DNA of 64,000 nucleotides, taken from assembly GCA_037447655.1 (NCBI GenBank), contig JBBHKE010002155.1:1-64000 (forward strand), in the 5' to 3' direction. This document shows, piece after piece, positions 31,395 to 42,434 of this stretch; position 1 is the first letter of the stretch, and each line of letters begins with the position of its first letter. Below the pieces are notes generated by a model. It searched no databases. It saw only the letters and a program-made list of their open reading frames with translations, and was not told the origin of the DNA. A program made the position numbers and the translations under genes. Source of the stretch: Zygnema cylindricum (Eukaryota; Streptophyta; Zygnematophyceae; Zygnematales; Zygnemataceae).

Positions 31395-32429
31395 TCACAC
31401 TGTCTCATCATCTCCCTTGTCCATGGAAGCCGGTTCTTGTCCCGCTTCTTCTATCTCCTCGAAGTCCATAAGAGTAAATGAGGTTTCCGGTGAGTCTCCT
31501 GTATCTTCGATCTCCCTTGAATCTGCAATCACGGTTTCACTTATGTCCCTTTCGGGAACAACCGAGTTCTCCTCACTCTCGGACTCAAATCTGATTCTTA
31601 TCTTCATTGTATATTTGAAGGGATCAAATGACTTCCCTTCATCCATGACAACTAAGTGTTTGACCAGAATGATATCTTTCTTTGCTAAGTCATAAACTCG
31701 ATATCCCTTAACATCCTCATCATATCCCACAAAGTATCCAAGTTTTCCCTTAGCATATAGTTTCCAGTTTTTCTTATGCGTGTCAAGACTATAGACTTGG
31801 CTACCGAACACTTTAAGGTGTGAGGTATCTGATTTCCTTCCAACCCATCTCTCATAAGATGTCACTCCCTTTACAGCTGAGGTAAGGACTCTATTCTTAA
31901 TATAAGTTTGGCACAATTCATTGCCTCTGCCCAAAATCTCTTTCCTATTTTCTTGCCTGCCAAAATAGTGCATGCATTATCTCCTAGTGTTGAATTCAAC
32001 CTCTCTGCTACCACATTTTTTTCCAGGTTATATGGTATCATTATACCGTGTTGCACTCCCTCATCTCTCACATAGTCTTTAAACTGGTAAGAGGTATATT
32101 CCCCCCGATTATCACTCCTTATCCTCTTAATGGGGGTTTCATGCAACTTCTCACTCCAGTCTTTATATTCTTTGAAGTAAGTTGATGCTTCAGACTTATT
32201 TTTCAGAAAGTAGACTCTAGAGTATCTAGACGAATCATCGGTTATTGTCATCATAAACCTCTATCCTCCAACCGAAGGTACTTTAGCAGGTCCCCAAAAT
32301 TTTGTATGGACCAAATCTAACACTTTACCACCTCCATATGTGGCGGCTTTAGGAAAGGGAAGTCTGTGAGCCTTACCTTAAGCAAATCCAATACAATCAT
32401 CCATCATTTCATTATCCCCAAACTGAATG
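31395..32429 (-). pseudogene. Copia-B integrase
   Basis: From the Copia-C insertion point the minus strand reads the second half of the zinc domain (DDCIGFA, stop, GKAHRLPFPK), then TITDDSSRYSRVYFLKNKSE and IKRIRSDNRGEYTS (second Asp). VAERLNSTLGD holds the catalytic Glu. The frame 31973-31395 contributes the C-terminal part (FGSQVYSLD, GYFVGYDEDVKGYRVYD). Stops and a shift near 31880-31970 interrupt it. Confidence 0.85.
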
Positions 32430-32580
32430 TGTTGAAAAAAGTTAATTAATAGTTCACTTCCCTATTTTAGTTTTGTTTTAAAGAAAGAAAGTAAGGATCA
32501 AAGGCGCGCCATGGCTGCCGCCATATTTAGATAGTGGCAGTTTTTGCAGTTAAGGGTATTTTGGCTAAAATGATGCCAAG

Positions 32581-32645
32581 GTCTTGATTTGAACCTGTGA
32601 CCTCTAGATTCTTTATAGCCTAACACCTTAACCATTAAGGCGTTA
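32581..32645 (-). other. Antisense tRNA-like module in Copia-C 5' LTR
   Basis: On the minus strand CCTTAATGGTTAAGG (D-arm-like) precedes GGTTCAAATC (an exact fit to the B-box/T-loop pattern GGTTCRANYC) at 32586-32595. Spacing is tRNA-like, but the acceptor stem does not pair, so it is not a tRNA gene. Confidence 0.55.
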
Positions 32646-33090
32646 CGAAACGATACACGTGAAGGGTTTCATAAATATATAAACATTAACGAAACAGCTA
32701 ATTAACAGCAAACTAACCAAAATGAGCAATTTCTGCATGTACTCGAATCTGAACCGTGTAAAATATATTTTGATCGGACAGCCGGCATTTTAGCCGCCAC
32801 GCGAAGTGAGCTTTTTGGCGGCATACGGATATAGCGTCACGCAGTGCCACGTGGTGCCACATTATTTGATACTGGAGAAGATGGGAGGAGGAACCATGGT
32901 TTCCAATATAACAGGTGTCACCTTGTAGACCTTGTCGTACAATGGTTGTACAATAAGTACATCGCCCATTGTACCTTCTTGTACTTTATAGTGTTCCTAT
33001 TGGACTAGGGTTTAATAGTAGGTAGTCGTGAGTAGGCAGACCGAGACTTAGTAATATTTAGGTACCTCTCTCTCTAAGAGAGCTTGTATC

Positions 33091-33110
33091 TATAAAGGTC
33101 ATCTTTGACC
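33091..33110 (+). promoter_or_regulatory. TATA box and conserved palindrome of Copia-C LTR
   Basis: TATAAAG is followed by GGTCATCTTTGACC, an inverted repeat, just after the palindrome CTCTCTAAGAGAG. The same order recurs in Copia-E (48773 region), and GGTCAWCTTTGACC also recurs in the B/D-type LTRs. This probably marks the promoter and start of the R region. Confidence 0.6.
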
Positions 33111-33320
33111 AGCCATAACTTACAGCTCTGGTGAGCAAATTCAGTGATTCTTTTTGCGTTTGACTCAGGGGAGTCTTGTCCTCACAAGGGTGAGAGTGGT
33201 CAGAATATTTTTGTGCCTGGGCGGAACTTATTCAGCGGGAAAGTAGAAGGGGAAAATATTATCCTAGAGGCTTTACATAGGCTGCTCATTCTGTGGGTCA
33301 ATGGAGACCACAGAATTTCA

Positions 33321-33335
33321 GGTTATGGGCCCACC
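33321..33335 (+). other. Half-tRNA primer-binding site of Copia-C
   Basis: GGTTATGGGCCCACC is flush with the LTR end. It is the exact complement of the anticodon arm of plant initiator tRNA-Met (GGTGGGCCCATAACC), as I know that tRNA. Drosophila copia and yeast Ty5 prime from this part of the tRNA. The gag ATG at 33325 lies inside the site. Confidence 0.8.
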
Positions 33336-34503
33336 CTCTAGGGTACCCATATTTGATCGATCAGACTTTCTTTATTGGGAAATTATGATAGAGGGAGAAC
33401 TATTTGAGAAGCATCTATGGGGCATAGTGTCTGGACAAATTCGATGCCCACCTCCACCTGAGTTTGGAGGGACATGTTTTTCTGGCACCTCCGCCTCTAC
33501 AGTTGGTAAAACAGCTGCCACCATCACCGAGGATGAAGATGAGGAAGGAGAATAGATTGTCATGGAAAGAGAAAAGGAAGGAGTTGCAACTCAAGTAACA
33601 CCATTGCCAAAGGCGATACCGGCAGGAGCACCACCAGCAACAACGACAAGGGTTCAGACCGAAAGATCAGAGTATGAAAAGTGGAACTACAAAGACAAGG
33701 TTGCTAAGCTCTTAATTCTTAAAAGTGTAGCAAAATGCATTGCCATTCCCCTTATGCATGTCAAATCTTCACCTCAGATTTGGATATCACTAGTTAACAA
33801 ATATAAGAGTGGATCATTGCAGCAGCAACAGTTGGCAGAAAATAAGATTGCAGCTTATACTTATAAGGGAGGAAGTATGGATAATTATTGCAATGATTTA
33901 GGAGCATTGTTTGGAGAGTTAGAGAGTGCAAGTAACTCATGGTCTGAGAGACAAAGAGTGAACACATTAATGATGAAACTACCTGAAGAGTATGAGAATA
34001 TCATTAACCGATTGCAGGACATAGGAGATAGCAATTGGAATTGGGATGACACTGTGGGAATGATTTTAGTGAAAGAAAGCACCATAGAGCTTAGGAGAGG
34101 GAGTCCAAGTGTTCAAGCATTGTCTGCAAGAGCTGATTGGCGGAAGCGTGATGAGGAGAGAGGGAAAGATCCTTATCAAAACTTTGGTGGAAGAGGACAA
34201 GGAGGTGGCAGATTTGATAGACAAGGGAGAGGAACTTCTCGAGGAGGATTATGTCACTTCTGCAAGAAACCGGGACACTATATGGCAGATTGTGTCAGAC
34301 TTGCAGATCTTCGACTGAAAGATGGTCAAGGAACCTCAAAGGACGGAGGAAAGAAAAAGGCTATCCTGACTCAAGTTCTTGATGAGGAAGTGGAAGAAAA
34401 AACTCAACCTGAAGAGGAGCTTGAGGAGCTTCTCCTTAATCCGAAAAACACTGAAAAGCATGTCGACATTCCACGGAGACAAAATTGTGCTTTCGGAGGT
34501 TAG
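33325..34503 (+). pseudogene. Copia-C gag
   Basis: The frame starts MGPPSRVP inside the primer-binding site; this start is conserved in Copia-B and Copia-E. A TAG at 33553 interrupts it, then 313 codons are open to TAG at 34501. The core is a copia gag domain (QIWISLVNKYKSGS, LMMKLPEEYENIINRL). A Gly/Arg-rich stretch and the zinc knuckle CHFCKKPGHYMADC (about 34252-34293) follow. The tail DIPRRQNC leads into protease in the same frame. Confidence 0.88.
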
Positions 34504-35689
34504 AGGGATCCACCCGAGGATGGGTGGATCATAGACTCAGGGGCTTCAATGCATATGTGCAAAGATAAGCGGTGGTTCACTAAACTGAGAAAGATCCCAA
34601 CAGTTGAGATAGAGTACGGAGATGGTAGAGTATAAACCACAAGTCTTATTGGAATTGTTGACTTGAAGGTTCTAGTTGATGGAAAGGCCTCAATTGTAAC
34701 ACTGTCAGACGTTCTTTACATTCCACAACTTAGCAAGAACCTAGTCTCAACAGCTGTCCTAGATGAAAAGGAGTTTGAAACAGGAACTAGGAAATGAATC
34801 TTCACAGCAAGCTTTGATAATGAGGTTTATTTCATAGCTGAGAAGGGCAGTCAAGGAATGTTCATAATTGTACTTTGCAATGAAATGAGTGTTCTCTACT
34901 CGTGTGCAAGTGAGATGATGCTTTGGCATAAAAGGTTGGGGCATGTGCATCTAGATAGATTAAAGAAAATGAAGAAAATTGGAATAGTGGAGGGTATTAC
35001 TTTTGAAGATGATTAGACCTTTGATGATTGTAGTGGATGTGCCCAAGGGAAGATTCATAGACTTCCATTTCCAAAGGACCCCACATTTAGGAGAGAGAAA
35101 GTATTAGATCTAGTTCACACTGATGTTTGGGGACCTGCTAGGTATGCCTCACATGGGGGGAAGAATTGGATGTTAACTATCACAGATGATTGGTCTAGAT
35201 ACACGTAGATATACTTTCTCGAACATAAGTCAGAGGTATTAAGATGTTTCAAAGAGTATAAAGTATGGAGTGAAAAGGTTCATTGAAACCTCAATAAAAG
35301 AGATAAGAAGTGATAATGGGAAAGAATACACCTGAAGGGATTTTGAAAAATATCTTAAAGAAGAAGGAATTCATCATGAGAAAACTGTTCCCTATAATCC
35401 TGAACAAAATGGAGTAGCAGAAAGAGTTAATAAAACTTTAGGAGATATGTCCAGAAGTATGTTAAGTGATAAGAGGATAGGGCTGCAGTTTTGGGCTGAG
35501 TCTATGAACTATGCTAATTTCATCAAAAATAGAGTCCTGACTTCAGCAAATAAAGAGGAAACTCCGTATGAGAGGTGGACAGGAAGAAAGCCTGATTTGT
35601 CTAGTTTGAGAGTGTTCGGAAGTCAAGTCTACATTTTGGATTCCGATAAGACTAAATGGAAGTTAGAGGGAAGAGGGAAGCCAGGATAA
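34504..35689 (+). pseudogene. Copia-C protease and integrase
   Basis: In frame with gag, GWIIDSGASMHMC is the protease active site and DVLYIPQLSKNLVS the later block. The pre-integrase zinc domain (WHKRLGHVHLDRLKKM, CSGCAQGKIHRLPFPK) and the start of the integrase core (TDVWGPARY) follow. Stops occur near 34633, 34795, 35014 and 35206, with a disturbed stretch near 35280-35440. The end (FGSQVYILDSDK) is open from 35447 to 35687. Confidence 0.85.
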
Positions 35690-35725
35690 CTTGTAGGATA
35701 TGATGAGAGCACAAAAGGATACCGA

Positions 35726-37738
35726 GTGTATGACTTGAAAAAGAGAGATATAATTTTGGTAAAACACATAGTGGTGATGAATGAAGAGAAGTCCATTGAT
35801 CCATTCAAATATAATAAGGAAGTCAAAATCAGATTTGAAACGGATCAGTTTTCTGACTTTGACTTTGAAAATGAAGAGAAGGAAGAGGGAGAAAAAGAAA
35901 AATCTACAGATCTACCAAAGGAGAAGGAGGAAAGGACAACATCCGAGGCAACGCCACAATACGAAGTGGAAACCGATGAGGAACTTGATGAGACACCGGA
36001 ATTGGAAGATAGGGAAGCTGAAAATTTTCCAAAACGAAACCCAAGGATGCCTTCCATACCGGCGTCCGAATTTGAAGGGGGAAGAAGAAGTAGTAAACGA
36101 CTTCAAGAAAGACAAGTAAATAACCAACTCACAAAGATGTCTCACCCATATGAACCTCAAACATACTTAGAGGCCATAAACACTCCAGAAAGTAGCCGGT
36201 GGATCACAGCTATAAATGAAGAAATGGCCTCTATCATGGAAGCCAATACATGGGAGTTGGTAGATTGTCCACCGGACCGAAAACCGATCGGATGTAAGTG
36301 GGTGTTTAAACTTAAATTAAACCTGGATAATACCATTGAGAGGTACAAAACTAGGTTAGTTGCAAAAGGTTATACATAGAAAGAGGGGATAGACTACAAA
36401 GAAACCTTTGCACCTGTAGTCAGATTTCCTTCTGTTAGAATCCTTTTAAGTATAGCCGCAGCGGAGGATATGGAAATCCACCAGATGGATATTAAAACTG
36501 CCTTTTTGCAAGGAGAGTTGGAAAAAGAAATTTACATGAGGCAACCGGAAGGATTCGTGGAAAGTGGGGAAGAAAACAAAGTTTGCAAAATGATAAAATC
36601 ACTCTATGGGCTTAAGCAAGCTCCGCGACAGTGGAATATAAAGCTCGACGAATTTCTGACCCGTTTGGGGTATATCAGAATTAGTTCAAATCACTCTATA
36701 TATTTATTTGAGGATGAGAATGGAGTGATATTTATTGCTATTTATGTGGATGATTTGTTGGTCTTAAGCAAGTCCTTAGATAAAATTAACAAACTAAAAC
36801 GGGATCTTAGAAGCAGTTTTGATATGAAAGATCTTGGCGAAACAAAGTACATTTTGGGAATTCAGATGGAGAGAGATAGAGGGAATAGAATTATAAGACT
36901 AACTCAAAAAGAAGCAATCGGTAATATGCTAGAAAAATTTCAAATGGAGAAAGCAAACGGATGTACTACTCCCATGGATTTGAAGAAAGTGAGTGAGGGG
37001 AGTGAAGAGGGAGGAATATTCATCATTAATGATGAGATGGACAAGATAGAAAGAAAATTTATGGAAAATATACCTTATCGGCAAATTGTAGGCAGTTTAA
37101 TTTATTTTATAAACTGTACCCGTCCGGATATAGCTGCAGCTGTAGGTGTCCTTAGTAGAAATCTAAATGAACCAAGAAAGAGAGATTGGGAGGCTACCAA
37201 AAGGGTGATGAGGTATCTGGTGGGGATAAGGGAATTATGGTTACATTTGGGAGGGGAGCACACTGACATCACCACTTGGAGTGATGTTAGTTATGGAGAT
37301 GTGCCTTTAAGGAGGTGTACGACTGGATATGTGTTGCAAATTGGATCCAATGCATATTGTTGGAGTAACAAGCAACAAAAAGTAGTTGCTCAGTCCACTA
37401 TGGAGGCTGAATACATGGCTTCCTGTGTTGCCACCAAAGAATTAATGTGGGTTAAATCTCTTCTTGAAGAACTCGGGTTCATGAAGTCTGGAACTCAAAA
37501 TGTTTTTTGTGATAATCAAGCTGCTATCTCGGTTGCAGCTAATCCAAAACATCATTTCAAAGCTAAGCATATGGATATTAGACTAAGCTTTGTCAAAGAG
37601 AAGGTAGAAAATAAAATTATTAAATTGGTTCATAAAACTGATAGAGAAATGATTGAAGACATGATGACAAAAGCAGTGCCTTCCCCTAAGTTGATTTATT
37701 GCAGAGAAAACTGTGGATTAAAATTGAAAAGTGACTAG
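35726..37738 (+). pseudogene. Copia-C reverse transcriptase and RNase H (422-codon open tail)
   Basis: After a Glu/Lys-rich linker the reverse transcriptase begins with KPIGCKWVFKLKLN. A TAG at 36377 falls where relatives have Gln, then 422 codons are open to 37736. They include QMDIKTAFLQGELEKEIYM, SLYGLKQAPRQWN, the catalytic box YVDDLL (36743-36760) and LGETKYILGIQ. RNase H follows with WSDVSYGD, STMEAEYMASC and VFCDNQAAI. All catalytic acidic residues are kept, so this part may have decayed only recently. Confidence 0.9.
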
Positions 37739-37739
37739 G

Positions 37740-37751
37740 AATTAAGGGGAG
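37740..37751 (+). other. Polypurine tract of Copia-C
   Basis: AATTAAGGGGAG lies directly before the 3' LTR (TGTTGAAAAAAGG at 37752). Confidence 0.8.
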
Positions 37752-38641
37752 TGTTGAAAAAAGGTAAGTAATAGTTCACTTCCCTATTTTAGTTTTGTTT
37801 TAAAGAAAGAGAGTAAGGATCAAAGGCGCGCCATGGCTGCCGCCATATTTAGAAAGTGGCAGTTTTTGCAGTTAAGGGTATTTTGGCTAAAATGATGCTA
37901 AGGTCTAGATTTGAACCTGTGACCTCTTGATTATTTATAGCCTAACGCTTTAACCATTAAGGCGTTACAAAACGATACACGTGACGGGTTTCATAAATAT
38001 ATAAACATTAACGAAACAGCTAATTAACAGCAAACTAACCAAAATGAGCAATTTTTGCATGTACGCGATCTGAACCGTGTAAAATATATTTTGATCGGAC
38101 GGCCGACATTTTAGCCGCCACGCGAAGTGAGCTTTTTGGCGGCATACGGATATAGCGTCACGCAGTGCCACGTGGTGCCACATTATTTGATACTGGAGAA
38201 GATGGGAGGAGGAACCATGGTTTCGGATATGACAGGTGTCACCTTGTAGACCTTGTCGTACAATGGTTGTACAATAAGTACATCGCCCATTGTACCTTCT
38301 TGTACTTTATAGTGTTCCTATTGGACTAGGGTTTAATAGTAGGTAGCCGTGAGTAGGCAGACCGAGACTTAGTAATATTTAGGTACCTCTCTCTCTAAGA
38401 GAGCTTGTAACTATAAAGGTCATCTTGGACCAACCATAACTTACTGCTCTAGTGAGCAAATTCAGTGATTTTTTTTGCGTTTGACTTAGGGGAGTCTTAT
38501 CCTCACAAGGGTGATAGTATTAAGAATATTTGTGTGCCTGGGAGGCACTTATTCAGCGGGAAAGTAGAAGGGGCAAATATTATCCTAGAGGCTTTACATA
38601 GGCTGCTCATTCTGTGGGTCAATGGAGACCACAAAATTTCA
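37752..38641 (+). repeat. 3' LTR of Copia-C
   Basis: Partner of 32430-33320, ending CACAAAATTTCA and followed by GAATG. It carries the same antisense tRNA-like module at 37904-37967 (B-box-like GGTTCAAATC on the minus strand) and a TATA box at 38412. Confidence 0.93.
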
Positions 38642-38646
38642 GAATG

Positions 38647-39166
38647 TGATATACTACCCCAATCTTTTTCATTTCCCTCAACCTATCAAAATGCACATGC
38701 CCCAACCGCTTATGCCAAATCATCAACTTAGGAACACCAACATAGTAAGCATTTTCTTTTCATTTCTCACGTTAAGCCTAAACATTCCTTTGCTACCCTT
38801 ATCTGCCATGAAGTAAACTTCATCCCCATACTTAGCTGTAAAGACTCCCTTTCGAGTGAAGGTATCAAACTCTTTGTCATATAACACATATTTAAAGACA
38901 AGATTTTTACTCAGCTGAGGAATGTAGAGTACATTTGAGAATGTAAGTATAGAAGTCTTACCCTCCACAAAGACTTTCAGATCTAGTGATCCCACTAGAT
39001 CTATATTAACAATTCTCCCATCCCCTTAATTTATTTCTACAGTTGGGATTTTCCTTAGGTTAGTGAAGAGTTCTTTATCACGACACATATGCATGGATGC
39101 ACCTAAGTCGATAATCCATCCTTCCTGTGGAGCTTCCCGAATTGCTCTAAGGGCACACTTCTGTCT
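38647..39166 (-). pseudogene. Copia-B protease and pre-integrase zinc domain
   Basis: The minus strand shows a decayed protease start near 39120-39040 (GWIID, then MHMCRDKELF). The frame 38995-38723 carries SLDLKVFVEGKTSILTF, VLYIPQLSKNL and VYFMADKGSKGMFRL. The first half of the zinc domain, IWHKRLGHVHFDRLREMKK, ends at 38647 where Copia-C interrupts the element; the second half resumes at 32429. Confidence 0.82.
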
Positions 39167-40228
39167 CTAAGGGATCTCCTTCTCCTCCAGACTCTCGTCA
39201 AGAAAAAGCTCCCCATCCTCCTCAAAGGACTCATCCTCAGTTTCTCCTATCACTTTTGTAATCAAAAGTGCCTTTTTCTTCCCTCCGGAAGAACCCCCTC
39301 CACGATTCTCTTCGAGCCTCAGCTTCGGCTGCTTTGCACAATCTAGGATGAAGTGTCTTTGCTTTTTGCAAAAATGATAAAGACTATTTTGGGGCCTCGG
39401 TCCCCCAGACTGATCTTTTTCCCCTTTGTAAGGTTTTTTCGGGTCCTTCTCCCATCGGTCTCCTCCTGTTGCTAGAGCTTGAATGCTATTTTCTCCTCTC
39501 TTTATCTCCATTGTGTTGTCTTGCCCAAATATCATCCTGACCACTGTGTTCCATTTCCATGAACAATCAGGCATTTAGTGTACTTCATACACTATGTTCT
39601 CGAACTCATGTGGTAACTTCATGATAAGGGTGTTAACTTTAATTTTCATTGTACCTGTCCACCCGGCATTTTCCATCTCCATATACAGACAAGAAAGATC
39701 ATTACAATAATCTAACATCTTTCCTCCTTTGTAAGTGTAACTTGCTAGCTTTTGTTCAGCCAACTGGAGCTCCTGAATAGTTCCAGCTCTATAGATTTCA
39801 ACCAAGCTCTCCCATAGCTCCTCGGCCTTGTAAATGTGAAGGTGCGGGGTGGCCAAACCTTGGGTGAGGTGTCTTAGAATGAAGTTCTTGGCAGCCATGT
39901 TTACGTCTTCCCACATTTGAGTATCGTTCTCCACAATCTTCACGGCCGCCGATCGCGGTGCCATGGCAATAAGAGTGAGTGGTGTCTCCTTCCCTTTCGC
40001 CTTCTAGAATACACTCCTGTCCCCATCATCTACCTCCTCCGCAAAAGACCTCTCTGTTGCAAAAAACCTTACTCCTCCTAAACCCGGAGGAATTCCCGAA
40101 GGTGGACGTTTCACTTGTCCACTGACGATACCCCAATATCGTTTTTCGCACAAAGCTCCCATCATAATGCCTTCCCAATAGATGAACCCAGATCCATTGA
40201 AGGTGGGCACCCTAGAGGGTGGGCCCAT
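39167..40228 (-). pseudogene. Copia-B gag
   Basis: It starts MGPPSRVPTFNGSGFIYWE at 40228 inside the primer-binding site. It continues as gag core in 39964-39575 (ELWESLVEIYRAGTIQELQL, LIMKLPHEFENI), then 39574-39167 with the knuckle YHFCKKQRHFILDC, whose first Cys is Tyr. Three frames are needed, so it is dead. Confidence 0.85.
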
Positions 40229-40232
40229 AACC
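40218..40232 (-). other. Half-tRNA primer-binding site of Copia-B
   Basis: On the minus strand GGTTATGGGCCCACC directly follows the LTR end, identical to that of Copia-C. Confidence 0.8.
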
Positions 40233-41272
40233 TACAATAATGTGTCCTCCTTTGGACTACAGAATACAAGAAGCCTCTAGATAGTTTTTAACTAGCCCAC
40301 TTTAAGCCACAGCCACTGCAGCCCAAGTAGTCACGCTGATAATATGTATGCTCCCCTTTGCAGCATGGACTCCCTTGAGTCCGTAGGAAAAAGAATCTTT
40401 GAAAACGCCCAACTAAACGATAAGTTATGAGGCAGTAAAAATGCCAATTTGTACAAACTCTCAAAGTGAGAGGTGACTACCTACCAAAATTTTATAAGTC
40501 TTGATTCCCTTTAATAACTTCTATCTGCTGAAGTATGGACCAATCAGATTACTGTACCGTACCAAAAATTACTACTGCCGATGTACCTTTTGTACAACCT
40601 ATGTACGACAAGGCTATTAAGCGGACGCGTGTTTTCTTTTTACTCGTCCGTATATTCCTTGGAATTCGTATGACCGAATGTCATCCCTCCACGTGGCTCG
40701 AGGTCATGCCACGTCACAAAATGCCGAGGTGACCACTCCGGGATTTCGGCGATGATGAGCGCCGTCGAATCCACAATGAGACGCAATCGTAGCCGTTATA
40801 AATACTTGCGCGATATTTGTTTCGTTGCCAAAAACATACGTGGTATTCGTTTTTGAAATGATATCCTACTTCGTACTTTAATAAAACTGTATCTATGCAC
40901 GCCGTATCCAGTTTTAGTTAAATGAATTTGTTCCTTTCTAAATGTATATATATCTATCACATATTATAACATTTAGCATTAGTCTTAGTCCAATAAGATA
41001 AAGCTGACCATTGTCGGTCAACTAGAGAACCTGTAGGTACCAGAGCAAATCTCGGGTCCGTCATATATATTTTTAGAGTAATCTAAAAATAACTGCCTGT
41101 TGGACTAGGGCAGCCATGGATGAACTACCCTCTCTATCCTTAAGTGACTAGAACAAGTATGGGGGCTAGAGAGAGGAGGTGGAGGCAGGCTGTCAGTCCT
41201 TTACCTTATTATACAATCATATTAAATCTAGAAAATACTTTAGAATTCCATCAGTTTCAACAGCAATAACCT
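40233..41272 (-). repeat. 5' LTR of Copia-B
   Basis: On the minus strand it starts TGTTGAAACTGATGG and ends CATTATTGTA before the primer site. It belongs to a different LTR subfamily from Copia-C but shares the GGTCA-type R block and the tRNA-like module. Fragments of the same subfamily are at 46329-47044 and 60373-60900. Confidence 0.8.
40985..41064 (+). other. Antisense tRNA-like module in Copia-B LTR
   Basis: Plus-strand order: TAGTCCAATAAGATAAAGC (D-arm/A-box-like), then the hairpin CCAGAGCAAATCTCGG at 41040-41055 (T-arm-like with a seven-base loop). Antisense to the element, as in the other LTRs. Confidence 0.5.
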
Positions 41273-41660
41273 TTTTTTGTTTGCTACTCCAACAGCAAGC
41301 CCCATGACCCACATATAATACATATCCAGAAGTGCATCTCCTCATCGGAGCATCACCATAATTAGCATCACTCCAAGTAGTGATGTCAGTATGTTCCCCA
41401 CCCAAATGCAACCATAGATCCCTACTTCCTATCAAATATCTAAGGACTCTCTTAGCTGTCTCCTAATCCCTCTTAGTGGGAGCATTTAGACTTCTACTCA
41501 ACACTCCTACAGTTGTAGCTAAATCTGGCCAGGTACAATTCATAAAATAGATTAGACTTCCCACTACTTGCCTATAAGGAATAGTCCGCGTGAACTTTTG
41601 TTCTTCTGGAGTTAATTCCTCCTCTATTACTATGACTCATTCTTACTCACTCCCCTCACT
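41273..41660 (-). pseudogene. Copia-D RNase H, truncated
   Basis: Blocks on the minus strand are GSLIYFMNCTWPDLA near 41560, then HTDITTWSDANYGDAPMRRC and CCWSSKQKKVIA. The sequence then passes into Copia-B LTR, so the E-A-E-Y and D-N-Q-A blocks are lost. Confidence 0.8.
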
Positions 41661-42434
41661 TCCCTTCTTCAACTCCATTTGAGTTGTACAACTATAAGCT
41701 TTATCCATCTGAAATTTTTCAAGCATGTTACCTATTGCTTCATTTTGAGTCAATCTTATAATCTTTCTTTTTCGGTCTCTTCTTACTTAAATTCCCAAAA
41801 TATATTTTATTTCCCCCATATCCTTCATTTCAAATCTCCCCTTAAGATCGGTTTTCAGTTTATTAATTTTTTCCATTAATTTACTTAAAACAAGCAAATC
41901 ATCAACATAAATTGCAATAAATATAAAGCCTTCCTCATCTTCGAAAACATAGATTGAGTGATCTGAGCTGATCCGGATATATCCCAGACCGGTAAGAAAC
42001 TCGTCAAGCTTCTTATTCCACTGTCAAGGCACCTGTTTCAAACCATAAAAATATTTAATCAGCCGGCATACCTTACTCTCCTCTCCTTCCTCCACAAACC
42101 CTTCGGGTTGTCGCATGAAGATCTCCTCTTCCGATTCTCCATGCAAAAATGTTGTCTTGATGTCCATCTGGTGCACCTCTATGTCTTTCGCTGCTACCAA
42201 ACTGAGAAGTATGCAGACGGAGGGAAATCTGACGACCGGGGCAAAGGTTTCCTTATAGTCAATTCCCTCCTTTTGTGTAAATCCCTTTGCCACAAATCTG
42301 GCCTTGTAGCGCTCGATTGTGTTATCACGGTTTAGCTTTAATTTGAAAATCCACTTATAACCTATTGGTTTTCGGTTAGGTGGATAATCCACCATCTCCC
42401 AAGTATTGGTTGCCATAATTGAGGCCATCTCCAC
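41661..42434 (-). pseudogene. Copia-D reverse transcriptase
   Basis: The frame 42434-42024 has IGYKWIFKLKLNRDNTIERY, AKGFTQKEGIDYKETFAPVV and MDIKTTFLHGESEEEIFM. After a stop at about 42024 the minus strand continues QWNKKLDEFLTGLGYIRI and the intact catalytic box IYVDDLLVLS near 41900, then further stops. Confidence 0.85.

Larger units (their letters stand above)
32430..33320 (+). repeat. 5' LTR of Copia-C
   Basis: It starts TGTTGAAAAAAG and ends ACAGAATTTCA. It contains an antisense tRNA-like module (32581-32645), a GC-rich hairpin (GCCGCC/GGCGGC near 32792-32822), a TATA box near 33091 and the conserved GGTCATCTTTGACC block. Confidence 0.93.
32430..38641 (+). mobile_element. Copia-C: nearly complete Ty1/copia element with half-tRNA primer site
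   Basis: LTRs 32430-33320 and 37752-38641 (about 890 bp, few differences) flank gag, protease, integrase, reverse transcriptase and RNase H in the copia order. The 5-bp duplication GAATG occurs at 32425-32429 and 38642-38646. It is the best-kept copia element in the window; damage is mostly in-frame stops plus a disturbed stretch near 35280-35440. It sits inside Copia-B, so it is the younger of the two. Confidence 0.95.
30624..41272 (-). mobile_element. Copia-B: Ty1/copia element split by Copia-C, 3' end lost
   Basis: On the minus strand the element runs from its 5' LTR (41272-40233) through gag and protease (40228-38647), is interrupted by Copia-C (32430-38641 plus the GAATG duplication), and resumes with integrase and reverse transcriptase (32429-30640). 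It ends abruptly inside reverse transcriptase, so RNase H and the 3' LTR are gone. It abuts Copia-D RNase H at 41273, which suggests Copia-B inserted into Copia-D and a later deletion removed the far ends of both. Confidence 0.8.
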
